DNA from: Sphagnum compactum
Taxonomy: Eukaryota > Bryophyta > Sphagnopsida > Sphagnales
Direction: 5' to 3'
Length of the DNA: 64,000 nucleotides
Assembly (NCBI GenBank): GCA_965153455.1
Contig: OZ234496.1
Span: forward strand, 15,182,304-15,246,303
Numbering within the stretch: the stretch's first letter is position 1; each line of letters opens with the position of its first letter. The notes beneath the pieces were generated by a model, which saw only the letters and a program-made list of their open reading frames with translations, was not told the origin of the DNA and made no database searches. Shown here in pieces: positions 34,561-48,163 of this stretch. The translations under genes were made by a program, and so were the position numbers.

Positions 34561-37080
34561 ATTTCTAATAGTTTTTGTTCCCAATTTTTTGGTGAAAATA
34601 TTACAGTTTATTTTTGTTGGACTTGTTTTCATGGACTAATTTTTTTTAAAAATATTTTTTGATGTTGCATCATTGGCTAGCACCCCAGAAAGGATTTAAC
34701 ATTAAGTGGCAATAGGACACGTAGGATAGTAAAAACAATTAATCATCACATTGGTGTTTAGCCTAAATCTAGCAAACTCAGTTCAAAACCCCTTCTTTTA
34801 TGGCGAAATTAAAAAAAATCCCCCCAAAAAAAAGAACCTTGGGAAGAGTTGCTGCCTTAAAATCAATTTTATATTTTGAAAAAATATAATTACAATTATA
34901 AAATTTATTAATTTTTAAAAAAAAATACTGCCTCCAAGTAATAATTGGCTGTTTATCATCAAAACCTCTTAAGCTTAGTTGTCCACTGCATTATTGGGCC
35001 AGAGATTTGTTCCATGTCCAATTTTTGCTATTTTGTGAAATCCTTTTGAGAAAACCTTGGAAAAACATGTTTTTTCAGCAAAAAATTTGCCTCCTTTGCA
35101 AAATCAAATGACTCAATTTTTAATTAATTTAAAATAATAATAATAAATATATATATATAGTGGGACTCCAAATAAATGAATTTAAAAAAAAAATGATGGG
35201 CTTCCCCATAAACTTTGTCATGAAACGACAAAGAATTTTGGGTGAAGAAGGGACCCCACTTCAGTGGAGAAGGGTGTGTACAGCCTTTTGGAAAAAGACC
35301 ATATGAGTGCCCAGACTATTGACGGGTAACCGGTGCACTCAACCCAGTTGTTGGAAATAAGGATCTTGGGTCACGAAAATCGAGATGCCATCTTTTCATC
35401 CATGTAGAGAGTGGTTAGTTATGAAATCTTCATCCAAGTAGCCAAGGGTTACAATATCATTACGCCAATGGTGGATCTTGAGTTAAGGGCTCGAAAACCC
35501 TTATGACACTTTAGGATAAGTCTTTAGCCTAAGTGGAAGGGCTTGAAAACCCAAATAAGGCCTAGTAATCTTCAATAAAACTGACTAGGAAAACAAAGGG
35601 GTCCAAACCAAGGCATTAAGACCAAGGTATAAATTGAATATACAAAAGTCAAGGCTTTTGTTTTTTTTGTTTATTTTGGGTGGAACAAATGGAAAAGGTC
35701 CATTGCAAGAAGAAAAAACACCAAACAAGGGCCGGGGCCCATCTAGCCCACTAGCAATGGACCCCTTACCTCAATTGGCAAAGCATTTTTTGAGTCCAAG
35801 CTTTCACACCTCTAGTTGAATCTCTAGAGCCTTGGATTACAATTTTGTTTCCTAGCCTAGTTTTTCTCTGTGCTCTCTCCCCATGCGAATGCGATTTCAA
35901 AACTTGAAATGGTGCAAGATGTGGTCGCATGGACTTAGTGTAAACAAGTACACAAAATCTACTAAGGCTTTGCTTTTCAATTTCAAATTCCTATGTGCAT
36001 GAGTAGAGTAAGTTTAGAAATCTAGTCAAAACATTTCATCTCCTTCCCAACCCAATTATGTTTGCTGGTTGCAATTCTCAAAATGTGTGTGAGAACATTT
36101 TGTCAACAATTAGTTTCTTTCATATAACGAAATTATGGTTTAGAGCATCACACTTTGAACTTCTAAAGACATCGTGTACATTTGAAACCATAATTTATGT
36201 AGCATCAATTGCATCTAACTTTTGTATTTTCCAAAGCCATCTATTAGTTGGCCTAAAAGCATAGCAAGATTAAACCATCCTTCTAGCCAACCTTTATTTG
36301 ATGCCATTTATGGGGATAGGTTATTGAAATGTCACAATGGAATGTTTGAAAAATCACAACCCAACAAGAAAACAACAAAAGAATGGGTGCAAAAAATTGT
36401 AAAGATTTCAATTGTGGTTTTGCTTCTAACATGTGTAAGTAGTTATGAACATACAACAAGATAGTAGTACATTTATTCAAGTGTGCACTTTGGTTCATTT
36501 CCTATAGTAATCACCGTAATACATACATTTTCATCCCAAGTTGTAATGCAACAATTTGTTGATATGACACTTGTAAAGTGTTGGACTAGCTACATGCACA
36601 CATTGTGTATACTTGGAATGCCATGATTACAAGACTTGTGAAATACATGTGCCACTAAAAAATTTGATTTTTCTTCATTTATTATGTCATGCGCTACCAT
36701 GTGGTGCCTATAATTATCAATATGTACATACACGTGTCATAAATGACAAAAACCATCAAAATATGACTCATTTGCAAACAAGTAGGAATCCAAGCCCAAA
36801 ACACAAAACTAAAAACAACACAAAATCATATGCAAAAAAAATTATAAAAACATAAAAAATTGCAAAGTAGAAAACACCATGTGTTTTGAAAATTCAAATC
36901 ATCAAAAGTGATTTGAAAACCTACAACTTGGGATTATATCCCAAACACTAAACAACTTGAACTTCATTCACACATGAATCACTTTCAAGTTAAAGCACAA
37001 TTAACTACATTCACCTAATTTAACATTAATATAATTAAGATTTAACTAAATAAATCAACTAACACTCTTAACAAATATGT
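34560..37080. other. AT-rich interior between the inverted arms
   Basis: No transposase or other protein recognised. Segment 35220-35640 is slightly more GC-rich; short open frames at 36058-36464 show no known motif. Confidence 0.4.
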
Positions 37081-37082
37081 TT

Positions 37083-37400
37083 TGTTAATGCCTCAGCAAC
37101 AAGGCATTACATCTTAGATTTCAAATTCCGCTTTCAATTCACATGGTGTAACACTTTTAATGCCTTAGACTTCAAGCTCCACCTTTGGTTCACAAGGTGT
37201 AATGCCTTATCATGCCTTAAAACATTTTAAACAATTATGCTTGTTAATGGTCTACCAGCAGGGCATTACACCATGAATCTTAAAGCTCTATTCATGGTTC
37301 ACATGGTGTAATGTTTTTAATGCCCTAGACTTCAAGCTTCATCCTCAGTTCATATGGTGTAATGCCATGTTGCCAAGGCATTACCTACCACCTAATAACA
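37083..37400 (+). repeat. 160-bp tandem duplication containing paired ~51-bp sub-repeats
   Basis: The 51-bp unit (CTTAGACTTCAAGCTCCACC, then TTTGGTTCACAAGGTGTAATG) occurs near 37111, 37161, 37270 and 37321. Copies 1-2 and 3-4 form two 160-bp blocks, each led by TTGTTAATG and a GCAAGGCATTACA-like stretch. Confidence 0.7.
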
Positions 37401-38740
37401 TCAACATTTAATTTTGTAAAATGACCTTGCATAAGGCGAATTATATAGGTGGAAGCATTCACCATTCAAGCCTTCCTTGTTTTTTACACAATGTAATATT
37501 TTCACAGTAAGGCAATTCAAAATGTAACGGCCTCCTACTAGGACATTACAAGGATTATGAATTTTGTGGGTTTCAATATGACAGGCTACACAATTCAATT
37601 AGAACACACACCACCTCCCCCCATATTGGGTTTTGTATTACATAAAAAATTGATATGTTACATAGTTCAATTGTCAATTCTACGTGAACCCCCCATGTTG
37701 TGCTTTGAAGGACATAAAAGATTTAATCTTTATGTTATCTTGCATCAAACTAGATGGTTTGAAACCTAAGTGGACATAGTTGTAGGACCAAGAAATTACA
37801 ATCTATTATTAACCACCTTGCTTGGATTGTGTATTAAAAAATTACAAAGGAAACTTTCGATTGCCATAGGTCCAACCTTGTCGTGGAACCATGCGGGTGT
37901 CGAGTACAACATTGCATTCATACATGCAAAGTTTGAATGAGGTGTTTACCATCTTACAATCATTACCCTATGCTTTAAACACATTAGCACCCATGCATTA
38001 TAAGAACATGTTTTGGATTTAGAATAATAAAAACTTGTTGATTTAGTTCAAAAGAATTGTTTTGGGACAATATATTTGTGCAAGATGTGATGGTTGGCAA
38101 ATACCACTGCACAATTTAAATCTTATTGTGGATCGGCTAGATTGCCCAATTGGTTCTTATGGCACAATTTCCCATTGTTTTTTATTGATCAAATTATCTG
38201 ATTGGTTCATTTGCTTCGTTATCATTATGGTCTCCCACTTTTCATAATCTCCCATTAAGTTTAAGGGTGAGGCTTGAGATATGTACATAAGTAATAATGG
38301 AGGTAAAAAATATTGATGCAACCTAAATGCCCAATATGTGAGGCTTCGGGATATGTAAATAAGTAGCAATGAATGAATGAATGTGAAAAATATTGATGTA
38401 GATCTAGATGCACCATATGGGTGGAGATGCTCTAAATAGCCAACATGTTTTTCTACACTTGTTGAAGGAGTTGTTTCTTGTAAATCTGACTACCATTTAA
38501 TTAGAAAATGTTTAATGCTTTTTCCACTAGTGGAAAAAAAGAGCTATTGTGATTCTTGGTAGGGTCAACAAGGAGGAGGTAGAGATGACACAATTCCAAA
38601 TTCAATATCCCCTTGTGTGTTGAAAAAAGACACCCAAAAAAGCAATTTCTAAGTCATAAAGACGATTTTTTATGACTTTTGTTACACTTTGTCCCCACAT
38701 TTCATGTTCATGATTTCAGACTAAGTCAAAAAAAGTTTAG
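37400..38740. other. AT-rich spacer
   Basis: No gene recognised. A small internal duplication (GAGGCTTGAGATATGTACATAAGTAATAATG-like, near 38269 and 38340) is present. Confidence 0.4.
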
Positions 38741-38754
38741 AAAATGGCATGGAG

Positions 38755-38830
38755 GCATAAAAATTCTTGGCAGCCGATGAGATGAGATGAGCTAGCCTGC
38801 ATGCACAGACTCAAGGGCCTCAACTTTTTT
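38755..38830 (+). repeat. Fragment of dispersed repeat family A
   Basis: Reads AGGCATAAAAATTCTTGG, a GATGAGATGAG block and ACTCAAGGGCCTCAACTTTTTTT, matching the core unit of the copies at 7836 and 19985-20060. Confidence 0.5.
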
Positions 38831-39004
38831 TTGGGGGAGGTGGGCATTAAATCCCTCCTCGCCTTTCCCCAAATACGAGCTTTGTGGGTGCCAGTGTTCC
38901 ATCCTTCACAACACCCACATAGTTCTGCTGCAAGTAAAGACGCTCGTCGTATTTTAGTTTTGCTTATTAGAAGTTTGAATATTTGGGGGTGCTCATAATA
39001 GAAT

Positions 39005-39350
39005 TAAACAATGGATGTGTCACACTGTGTTCCTTGCCATTTACACTAAAAAGTATCTGAAGAAGGCAAAAAGAAGAATTAAGGAAACTCAAATATTTCA
39101 CCAATGCAAAAATATAACCATAAAAAAAAATCCTCTAAAAAAAAATTTAAAAAAATCCTTCAAAGATATTATAACTCTGATAACTAAATCTCAAGTTTCA
39201 ACACAAGCCAACAAAATATCATCTTTCAGAAAAATCCTCATATAAAAATAGACCTATTATTATTATAATTATTCACCTAGGGGCCAAAATCCCCTTAAGC
39301 GACTATAACTCTATAATGCATGGAAACACAATATCCTTCCTTGCCTTGGT
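39005..39350 (-). repeat. Inverted-repeat pair, right arm (~340 bp)
   Basis: Reverse complement of the 34225-34560 arm, with shared blocks at both ends (GGATATTGTGTTTCC outside; ATGGCAAGGAACACAGTGTGACAC inside, written here in two parts). Several single-base indels separate the copies. Confidence 0.8.
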
Positions 39351-39407
39351 AGATATATAAGGGCAATAAAACAAACCACAGTTGGTTTACAATAGTTGGA
39401 TTTATAG

Positions 39408-39475
39408 GCTGGCTAGTTCTCCACGCGTCTAAAATTAGGTCCCAGGTTCGAATCTGTCCAGTAGCAGCCAGCCAG
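39408..39475 (+). other. tRNA-like / SINE-head-like segment
   Basis: A-box-like TGGCTAGTTCTCC at 39410-39422 and B-box-like GGTTCGAATCT at 39445-39455 with near-normal spacing, enclosed by GGCTGGC (39408) and GCCAGCC (about 39468), which could pair as a 7-bp acceptor-like stem. The T-arm is not directly next to the stem and the anticodon arm is poor, so this is not a functional tRNA gene. It is better read as a tRNA-derived SINE head or a relic. Confidence 0.35.
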
Positions 39476-39639
39476 CCCATGCATCATCATCATCATGGGC
39501 ATGTCCTGTAAAGTTATGGTGTTTCTTTTTATGTAGAGCGACAAGAAACTTTTTGCATGATGATTATTACACACACTTACACCCCCCTGAGAACCATGCA
39601 GTGCATCGCATTGACACCTGCAAAGCTCATAAGGGGGGG

Positions 39640-39700
39640 AGGGGGGGTTGGGTAGGGTTTAGGGTTTAGTGTAGGGTAAAAGCCCTAGGGTTGGGGCATT
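39640..39700 (+). repeat. Telomere-like G-rich tract
   Basis: Reads GGGTAGGGTTTAGGGTTTAG followed by TGTAGGG, a degenerate run of the plant telomere word TTTAGGG. A C-rich counterpart (CCTAAACCCTAAAACCCTAC, then CCCTAAACCC) lies at about 41103-41135 in the opposite orientation. Confidence 0.6.
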
Positions 39701-40170
39701 CTCCAAAATAAGGGGGCCTAGGACAAGGTGATTGATAGCCAAGTGGGGCCAAAATGCCACATTTTGGGAATGTTCCCCCCCCCCCACTCATGGGCTTTTT
39801 GACCTATCGTAAAGTAAAGCAAAGCCAAGCCCGATGCAAAATTTATCATGAACCAAACCTATGTAGATCACAAGGTGTATGAATGGGAGGGTTCTTATGC
39901 CTACTCCTCAATAGTGGGTGGGTTCTTACACCTACAAGTATAGGCATAATTTCCTTTCCTTCCGATGCGTTTGGAGTAGGCATAGAATATTGCACCCAAT
40001 GTCTAGGAAGGAAATTGATGGATATAATAAGGTGCCCTCCACATACTCTACAAATTTTGTCCAAGTGTTTTATGCTCATAGGGGGGGGGGGGGGGGGGGT
40101 GTTTAACATTCTCTTGGAGGGAGGGAGGTAGTGGGTTTTAAGTTTAGAGTTGGATTTTGCAATTGTTCCC

Positions 40171-40394
40171 AATGCGTTCTCATCAAGTTCTCACAATGTT
40201 CCCATCAAGTTCCCAATGTGTTTCCAATGCGTTCTCATCAAGTTCTCACAATGTTCCCATCAAGTTCCCAATGTGTTTCCAATGTGTTCTCATCAAGTTC
40301 TCACAATGTTCCCATCAAGTTCCCAATGTGTTTCCAATGTGTTCTCATCAAGTTCTCACAATGTTCCCATCAAGTTCCCAATGTGTTCCCAATA
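40171..40394 (+). repeat. 55-bp minisatellite, four copies
   Basis: Unit starting AATG(C/T)GTTCTCATCAAGTT begins at 40171, 40226, 40281 and 40336 with an exact 55-bp period and one or two differences. A degenerate relative is the TTCTCAATGTGTTC array at 8050-8135 inside repeat family A. It is preceded by a run of 19 G at 40081-40099. Confidence 0.95.
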
Positions 40395-40790
40395 GCGCCT
40401 TGCTTAGTAGCATATGCATTGCCCACCGATGTCCTCTTTGGAAATCTTTTATGTAGGTGGGCCAATATTGTGACTTGTGTGTATCGATTTGAAGTGGATA
40501 TTGGTGAGTCTACAAAGTTTCAATTTTTTTTTCTGCAACAGGCCAATCAAAGAGGCTTAATCGCAATAATTAATTAATTAATAATTGAAAAAATCAGAAC
40601 TGGAAAAATGCACCCTCACTATAAATAGGAATCACACTATATACTACATCCCGGCCATCCACAGTGAACCAGCAGCTACCAGCACACTGTGAAGGATGAA
40701 TGATAAGTGGTCAGGAAACTGTTTTCTGTTGGTTTCCAGTTCCCTAGCTAACCATGGTGGTTAGTTTGGTTGCTTTTTTCTTCCCTACCC

Positions 40791-40834
40791 ACCTACCTAC
40801 TAACAACCTACAAGCAGGTTGTTAGTAGGTAGGT
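40791..40834. repeat. Perfect 19-bp hairpin
   Basis: ACCTACCTACTAACAACCT (40791-40809), six-base loop ACAAGC, then the exact reverse complement (40816-40834). It is built from the ACCT/AGGT words common in these deserts. Confidence 0.9.
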
Positions 40835-41084
40835 AGTAAAAACAGCCTTTACTTATGTATAAAACCACCATCCACTTAACTAGTAGTTACCTATTTTCTT
40901 ACCTATCTACCTATAATATATGAGACCTATTTTCCTACAGAATTGGTAACCACGGTGAAACTAAAAATTAAACTCAGGTTGAGGTTCATCCACAACTGAG
41001 TTAATGGTCTTTACCTTGGGGGGGAAGAACCCTATTGAGGGTATTTCTTGGATTTTTGGTTCCGGCCCCAAACCTTAACACACA

Positions 41085-41140
41085 TAAACACCTTACCCTT
41101 AACCTAAACCCTAAAACCCTACACCCTAAACCCATAACCA
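41085..41140 (-). repeat. Telomere-like C-rich tract
   Basis: CTTACCCTTAACCTAAACCC, then TAAAACCCTACACCCTAAACCC: degenerate CCCTAAA repeats, inverted relative to the G-rich tract at 39640-39700. Confidence 0.6.
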
Positions 41141-43560
41141 ATTTGTGAATGTACATTAACCTAATTGGGTTTTGAACTCATGGTCCCTTTAGCTTAGTCT
41201 GTTTTACTTTGGCACCAGTGCTTTGTAGCCCATAATAATTGGCATTCAAAAGACATGGATTGTTATGATGGAGAGAAGGAAGTTTACATGAGGTTTATTT
41301 TTTATTTTTTAAATTGTAAATTTAATTTTTCTAATAATTTATTTTGTGGCTCTTAAGAAGAATATGCTATCAAGGTGTTTAATAATTAATTATTTTATGC
41401 ATGGGCCCTTATCCCATTAAAGTTCATGGCCTCAAGCATTACCTACCACTTAATGTTAAATTGTTTGTTTATATACATTGACTTAAGGGAAGACTAAATA
41501 TCCCCCCCTCCCCCAAGCAAGCTTTGTCCAATGCATTTTCAGGCTTGTCTTTTTGCACCTTACATGGTTTTTCAAAGAATTGTGTTGCATAGTTTTGCTT
41601 GACATAATAGGATGTAGATACATAGGTAGATAAGTAGGTGTGAGAGGAAGTAGATATGTTAAGTAGAGGAGATAGGTTGTGTTAAAAGGTAAATAATATT
41701 TATCTTTTAATTACTTAGTTATTCTAGTAGGAAACTTGATAGCTTTAAGAATTATTGATAGTAGGTTGGTTATCTTTTTTTTTAAAGATTTAGAGAGGTG
41801 ATGCTCATTAGTTTAATTAGGTTTTAAAAAGGTGTTAGTTGGCAAGATAGTTGTTAATATAAGTTTTTAAAAAAAAAAATCACAATGGAGATGGTATGGT
41901 CTGAGATTTGATGCTAAATGGAAGTAAAATATAACATACACACATAATGTAATCTTTTTTATATTTAATGCAATAGAATATATGTTTGTATTCCAAGCTT
42001 ATTATGCCAAAAACCATGACAATATATTACAACTATTTCTTTTTATTTACAATGTATGAATCTATGTACATTATTGACAAAACATTTTCCCATGAATCTA
42101 AATCTATAATACACACAACAAAAATATGTGATGTGTTGAAGCTTTGAAAATTGTTATATAAACTCCATGATTTGTACCTTTAATTTGTTAATGTTATTTC
42201 TTTGAACAATTGAAAGGGGAAATGGTTGTAAAGCTTGAGTCACGATACATCCTTGTGATGGACATAAGTTGTTCCATTGTAGCCTAGGTTGAATTCTTGA
42301 AAGATTGAGGCAAGTTTTTAGTAATTAATTGGCTATATATAATCATAACATGTCATGATGAAGTGGTTGGCTCCAAAGTCCTGTTCCAATACAAGTATTT
42401 GAAAATCAAACTCTTCACATGTCTTTTCAATAATTTCAATGTTCTTCTTCTCTTGCTTACACCATGTTTCAACCCCATGGCTTCAATAATGACTTAGATT
42501 TCCAAAAACAATTTGTTCCAAAACAAATGGTAATACATTGCATCACTAATATAGAACCTTAATACACATTTTACAAGAGTTGCATGTGACATGATTGGGT
42601 ATATTCCCCAAAAATGGATCTCTATTTCTCACACCTTGCCTCTCATTTTGCAACATGAAAAGCCAAGAAAGAATAAAAGGTTTTAAAGATTTAGTCATTA
42701 ATGACAAATTTGCTCTTTAGCATGTTGTGGAAAAAAAATCCTTCATTGGAACATTTTCTGTTAATGAGGTTGTTGCAAGGAATGTGATAATATTATGCCA
42801 TGCTTGCATCTCCTCCTCCATCATTTGGGTCACAATTTCTTTTGTTTTTGTGTTTCATTTCTAGCAAATGGTACCCCTTTATTTGATCAAATCTTTCAAA
42901 GTGATTTTTAGTCTTGAATTGGCATTTGCACAATTTCCAAAATAATCGCATATCAAGGACCCAAAAAATCGCATATCATTGAAAGCAGGATTGTAGTAGA
43001 CAACAATGACAACAAAAATAGGAAATGCAATGTATAGACATACACATATCAAATACAAAAATCAATAACAAAAAAGTTGATTTGAGAAAAACTTTTATAC
43101 ACAACACCTTTCTTTTTCAACAAAAATTGTAAACAAGAGTAAAGCAACAACTACTTTCCTTTGTGACCTATCCAGTCTTGAAAAAAATTCAACCCATATA
43201 ACCAAAATCAAGTTGGTTTTTAAGAAAGTTGGCATTTGAAAGATGAAAATATTCCTTATTACAACCTTTAGTCCTTATTCACCTCTTGCATTTTAGGGTT
43301 TTTTCAACCTAACTTTTCACTTTTTAAACCTTTTGAATTTTATATCATTTCATTATTCTCTTCCCCATTTCCAACTTATTCCAAAGTTTGCATTTCCCCA
43401 CACCCAAATATTATGTACCTTCATGCTACTATCTTCTCCAACCCTCAATTTCCATGACCTACATATCATCCCAAATTTAACTATCCCATTAGCCCCATTT
43501 TTGTCCATGATCCAACTTTTTGAGCTTTAATTATTGACCCACAATTCATCCAATGCGTTC
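41140..43560. other. AT-rich desert
   Basis: No gene, RNA or well-defined repeat seen. Confidence 0.5.
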
Positions 43561-44582
43561 CAATCGTTGCATTAAAACAAAACAAAACAAGAATTAGAAC
43601 ACAATGAGAATCTAACCATGTCCATAGAGAGAGTTGTTAAAAGCCTATGAGACTTCAACACCACTGCAGTAGCATGAACCTTGTTAGAGGGGTTAGGCTA
43701 TATAGAATCCAGCTTTGATGTCAGTGAGGGTCATGCCAAGGACATTGGCATAGAAGGGTAGAAATGAGAGTTGGCTCCATAAAAGTTGGTGCCAGTTCTC
43801 ACATGGATATTCCACTCTTCTGTAGGAGCAACATCGACATGGTATTGGACAAGAAAGAAATTCGTTATGCTTTGAGAGTTGAAGAGTTGATTGTGGGTCT
43901 ATCGCAATTGGGACAAAACCCTTTACCTGAAAAGTGTGATACCTTCATTTCTTGGCAAATGCTGAATTCTTTGCTTGTGTTGAACTTGATACAATCAAAG
44001 TAACACTGCTGTGAAGAAAGCTATGTAAACCAAGTATATATCAGCATTTCTCAGCTGCTAGATTGAGTCTCCAGTTGCCAAATTAGGATACCTGAATGGC
44101 ACACCAGGGACAATCAGGTAGCACCACATCTATGGGACAGGATTATCAAAGTAGACTGGTGTTGTCCAAAATCAAATAACCAATTTTTATCAGTGAGTTT
44201 TTTGCAGCCAATAACAAACTGCATGAACTAGGTAAGTGCTCCCCACAGACTTACCTGAATCATAATCCATGACATCCCGACTTAGATAGGAGTATTGTCC
44301 AAGTATATGGCACAACTAATAAAGCCCTAATACAGCCCTGGCAGCACTTAACTCTTGTTTGGCCAAGAGCACCTCAGTAAAGTAAATCAATGCTCAATCT
44401 ACCGCCTAAATGCTGAGTGTTAGGTATAGTTCTGGTCAATACCAACTTGGAAAATGAAAAGCGTTACACTTTCTCTAAGTTAGTTGTTCATGGGTTTCCT
44501 CTGTGCACACACAATGATCATGCTTCTTCTGCCTGTGGCACAACAAGGCAGTAAAAGCTTCCATGCTGCCTTGTTGAGTGGA
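43560..44582. other. Moderate-GC flank downstream of RBX1
   Basis: Likely contains the RBX1 3' UTR near 44580. An open frame at 43764-44003 (79 codons from an ATG) resembles no family I know and has no exon partners I could find. Confidence 0.35.
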
Positions 44583-46046
<1,464 letters not shown>

Positions 46047-46640
46047 CACTTCACACTACTCCCAACTTCCACACTTCCCCCCGTATCCCCCAACTCCCGA
46101 GCACTTCCTCCTGTATCAACACAACCTGCAAAGAGAAAACTTGCGATCTGCTACTGAAATTTCTCGTCCTCTGCAGGGGGGTGGGAGAGGGGAAACAGAA
46201 AACAAAAAGAAAACAAAAAAACAAAGAACTTTGCGAGTCCAGATGCAAGGGAAGAACTCTGAACCCTAATTCTCACCCGGTGGGTGTCCTTCCTTTTTCT
46301 TGAAAATTCAAAAACCGTTTGTTCCGTCCTCTGCTACCTTAACCTTCTTCACTAAACAGACATCACAGCTACAAGACAGACTACAGAGCTTCGATCCCGA
46401 CGTCCGGCAAATGCGCGATCGATCGAGTCCTTCGCCTCTCAGCAGAATCGGTTCAAACACATGGCGCAACGAACCTCCGGAGCGCGACTTTCCCATTCAC
46501 ACTACAGTTCGCCTGATTCCAACTACAAATAGCCGAAGCCTTTCCATTGGTTGAACGCCTTCACACGCTAGCGCTCCTTACGCTCTGATTGGCCGTCGGA
46601 TTGGCGTATTCGGATTTGGCCGTCGTCAATGGAAAAGCGT
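46047..46640 (-). promoter_or_regulatory. RBX1 promoter region
   Basis: Relatively GC-rich segment upstream of the RBX1 ATG, with CCAAT-type boxes (TCCATTGGTTG at about 46545 and TGATTGGCCG at about 46586). The start site is not identifiable. Confidence 0.4.
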
Positions 46641-48163
46641 TCCGTCGGTCGTGTCTTGATCGATCAAGCTTTCCGACTCTTTTCAGCGGAACCTAATGAG
46701 ATTTGTCGTCTCTGCTTTTCAGGGTAGAGACATTGTGATGCACCCAGAAAAGGGCGAGCGGTGGTGGTGCGCTCAGTACGTGAGCCTGCAAAAAATATTT
46801 CTCACATCCAAGTTTAGTTATTTACTTATTTCTAACCCCACCCATAAAACTAAAATTGGGATTGCAAAAAGGTGAGAGACTACTAATAGGAAACCATTGA
46901 TTGGTACCCATCGTTATGATTAGCCAATTAGAATCAGGGATGAGCAGTCAAATCATATTTATTACACTCTTCTTTGGCAAGTGTTGGGCTTTGCTTTGCC
47001 TTTTACCAGAATCGGCAGCAAACTGTGCAAAAATGCTGGGCCAAAACCATTTTGCTCAGCCAAACTGGCATGTTTTGACTTTTCTTCATCCAAATTTATT
47101 GTGCAGGGTCACATACTGAGCACTGGCGGGGAGGACGCTCTTATGTATTGTTACTTAAAGGGCAGAGCCATTATGTGACAATCCGCTTGTTGTTGTTTCT
47201 CACAGATTACTGCTCATTTTCTGAGTTAAATTTCAGATGTTTTCCAGTTCTAGTGCATTGGGGTGAAGAATTCTTTATGAACCGAGTGCTCTATGAGTCT
47301 TGAGCAGGACATTTTTTCATGTGCTTGCCTTCTACAGTCACAGCTTTTGTCCAGGGTTTGGATGCATGACTACCAGTCAGATTGGAACTACAAGGAACTG
47401 TGGTAGTGAGAGCAATCAAGAGCATATTTATCTAATTGTCAATAAGAACACCACCAAGCAGTAAATAGTTTCAACTTTCCATGCACAGCATCTGATTGCA
47501 ATGGACTATGCACTGTCCATTGCAGTCACTGCAAAGAAAAAATTCAGAAAAACTGAGGTGTATCAACAAACATGCATAAGAGTTTTCAAAGCATTGTGTA
47601 GACTGTAGTCTTGTCAGGTCAAGCTTTGGTAACCACTGAATGCCTTCAGAACACAATCCTAGATTATCAGAATTCAGTGAGTGGGGATCTGGAGTTTCAG
47701 CATACAAGGCCATTCTGAGCTTGCTGCTCCATACCATCTTCCCATGTATTTTTGTGGTTAGTCTGTGCAGATGACCAGCCCACATATAGCATGTAGCAGC
47801 AATCAGGGAATTTCAAGGGTCACATGCAGACGGCAGCTAAATATTTGTACTATCAGCTACATGCATCATTGTGGTTATGAAAGGGATTGGATCCACAGAA
47901 CATTGCACAGTTTTAATGAGTTTCCAATATGCCTGGACTCCATTTAACTTGGACACTTCCTCTCTTGAACATGTGGTACATTTGCTTGAGTGGTCATGAT
48001 GTTGAGAGTTATGAGATAGTAGGAAGTTCAAACAGATGGCCACCCAGCCTGCGAGTAATTGATTTGCTGTACAGTAAGGACATGACTTAAGGTATTTTTG
48101 TAAAGAGTGTTCTGTGCTTTGCACTCAGTTTTCACCTACCTGCCATAGCTAGACATTACAACT
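46640..48163. other. Unassigned segment between RBX1 and MSRA5
   Basis: I could not assign a gene. Two plus-strand pieces look exon-like: 46723-46777 (acceptor CAG, reading GRDIVMHPEKGERWWCAQ, donor GTACGTGAG) and about 47107-47178 (after TTGTGCAG, reading GHILSTGGEDALMYCYLKG). I recognise neither, and no consistent chain joins them. Part of the right side is probably the MSRA5 3' UTR. A minus-strand frame at 47471-47785 (104 codons) resembles nothing known to me. Confidence 0.3.

Noticed and set aside
39408-39475. Functional tRNA gene
   Set aside because: Acceptor-like stem is separated from the T-arm by extra bases and no good anticodon arm forms.
40171-40394. CRISPR-like array
   Set aside because: Direct 55-bp tandem units with no unique spacers, in eukaryotic DNA.
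40131-40577. 148-codon open frame across the 55-bp repeats
   Set aside because: 55 is not a multiple of 3, so the array reads through all three frames alike; the frame is a repeat artefact.
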